Source: Planctomycetaceae bacterium | GTDB taxonomy: Bacteria; Planctomycetota; Planctomycetia; Planctomycetales; Planctomycetaceae | NCBI GenBank assembly: GCA_947479075.1 | Contig: CANJZR010000228.1 | Coordinates: 1 to 6,530 of the forward strand | Reading direction: 5' to 3' | DNA length: 6,530 bases | Shown: positions 5,814-6,530 of the stretch, one piece after another | How the letters are laid out: the number at the start of each line of letters is the position of its first letter | How positions within the stretch are numbered: position 1 is the stretch's first letter | Notes under the pieces: model-generated | The model's input: the letters and a program-made list of their open reading frames with translations, nothing else | Database searches by the model: none | What the model was told of the DNA's origin: nothing | Made by a program: the position numbers and the translations under genes

Positions 5814-6530
5814 ATGTCAGAGCAAGATGTTCTGCGCGCCCAGCCGGACGAGTCGCTGACTCGCCCCACCCATGTTCGGTATTACGTGCTCAGCACAGCT
5901 TTCGTGGCCTCGGTCCTGCTCTACCTGCACCGATTCACGATGACCTATGCCGAACAGTATGTTCGCGAGGATCTCGGGCTCAGCGTCTCGCAGCTCAGCT
6001 GGTGCTACTCGGCGTTCTTCTTCGCGTATGCACTGGGGCAGGTCCCTTCAGGATGGCTGTCCAGCCAGTACGGCTCGCGGATCATGCTGACGATTTACAT
6101 TCTTGTCTGGTCGGGCTTCACTGCGTCGATGGGAGTCGTGACCGGGTTCGTCGGTCTATTCCTCGTCCGCGCAGCTGCGGGATTAGGGCAGGCCGGTGCG
6201 TATCCGACGTGTGCCGCCGTGGTGGGAAAATGGGCTCCGTTCAGCGTGCGGGCCTTTGTGAGCAGCGTGATCGCCCTGGGTGGTCGCGTCGGGGGAGCGA
6301 TTGCCCCCAAAGTGACATCGTTCCTGATTGTCGCACTCGTCCCGTGTCTGCTCGTCGAATCCTCGACGATGAAGCCCAAGGACCTGCTGCAACCCGCCTA
6401 TCTCGCCGAACAGCTCGACCTGAGTGCGGCCCCACTGGAGAAGCCCTCCGAAGAACTGCTCGCCCAGCAGTTACTGGCTAAGAAAATCCGCGAAGGTCTC
6501 TCGCCAGAAGTCCAGGGAACGCTGTCCCAT
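5814..6530 (+). CDS. MFS transporter, N-terminal part (cut by the window end)
   Basis: The first 239 residues of a major facilitator superfamily permease; the reading frame is still open at the last base. About five membrane helices are visible: near 22-40, 60-82, 87-108, 111-133 and 148-177. The loop between helices 2 and 3, GWLSSQYGSR (80-89), is a version of the MFS motif A. RAAAGLGQAGAYP (119-131) in helix 4 and GGRVGGAIAP (156-165) in helix 5 resemble the anion:cation symporter (ACS) group, which carries organic acids and sugar acids, but the substrate cannot be assigned. After helix 5 comes a hydrophilic, Leu/Glu/Lys-rich stretch (about 182-239) instead of the short loop and helix 6 expected. 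The start is supported by an AGGAG site 6 nt upstream. It is transcribed divergently from the DUF1501 gene. Confidence 0.88.
   Translation, partial: MSEQDVLRAQPDESLTRPTHVRYYVLSTAFVASVLLYLHRFTMTYAEQYVREDLGLSVSQLSWCYSAFFFAYALGQVPSGWLSSQYGSRIMLTIYILVWSGFTASMGVVTGFVGLFLVRAAAGLGQAGAYPTCAAVVGKWAPFSVRAFVSSVIALGGRVGGAIAPKVTSFLIVALVPCLLVESSTMKPKDLLQPAYLAEQLDLSAAPLEKPSEELLAQQLLAKKIREGLSPEVQGTLSH

Noticed and set aside
5468..6481. A 337-aa open frame on the plus strand
   Set aside because: It overlaps the Tat-signal end of the DUF1501 gene in antisense and the MFS gene in another frame. Its translation is Arg/Ser/Pro-rich without domains, while the MFS frame has an AGGAG site and clear MFS motifs.

Overview
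The window looks like a piece of a planctomycete chromosome. The main evidence is a Tat-exported DUF1501 protein of the type these bacteria carry in many copies. An FHA-LuxR fusion regulator, a GC-rich but variable base composition, and roomy intergenic regions with small hairpins and short repeats agree with this. The genus cannot be fixed from the sequence alone. There is no tRNA, rRNA, CRISPR array, transposase or phage gene.

Layout. Positions 1-534 hold no convincing gene. They contain a cluster of three perfect small hairpins (108-187), a long hairpin (436-466), an exact 11-bp direct repeat, and a plausible sigma70-type promoter (491-520). On the plus strand a complete PcrA/UvrD-type DNA helicase follows (571-2970), with a C-terminal Tudor-like RNA-polymerase-binding module. 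A hairpin sits just past its stop codon. Next on the same strand is a 197-aa regulator with an N-terminal FHA domain and a C-terminal LuxR-type helix-turn-helix (3101-3694). It converges, with only 15 bp between, on two minus-strand genes: a small DUF3147 membrane protein (3710-4063) and, 49 bp upstream of it, the DUF1501 protein (4113-5546). The last two may form an operon. A 267-bp divergent spacer (5547-5813), containing a heptanucleotide tandem repeat and a pyrimidine tract, leads to an MFS transporter gene (5814 onward) that runs off the window end.

How the genes work together. They do not form an obvious pathway. The helicase is a housekeeping repair/replication protein. The FHA-LuxR protein would connect Ser/Thr-kinase signalling to transcription of unknown targets. 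The DUF1501 protein is probably an exported enzyme of the alkaline-phosphatase/sulfatase-like fold. The MFS protein resembles organic-anion symporters of the ACS type. No complete new system is evident. The points most worth a second look are the covarying hairpins in the leader region, the FHA-HTH fusion, the hydrophilic insert in the MFS protein and the heptamer repeat.
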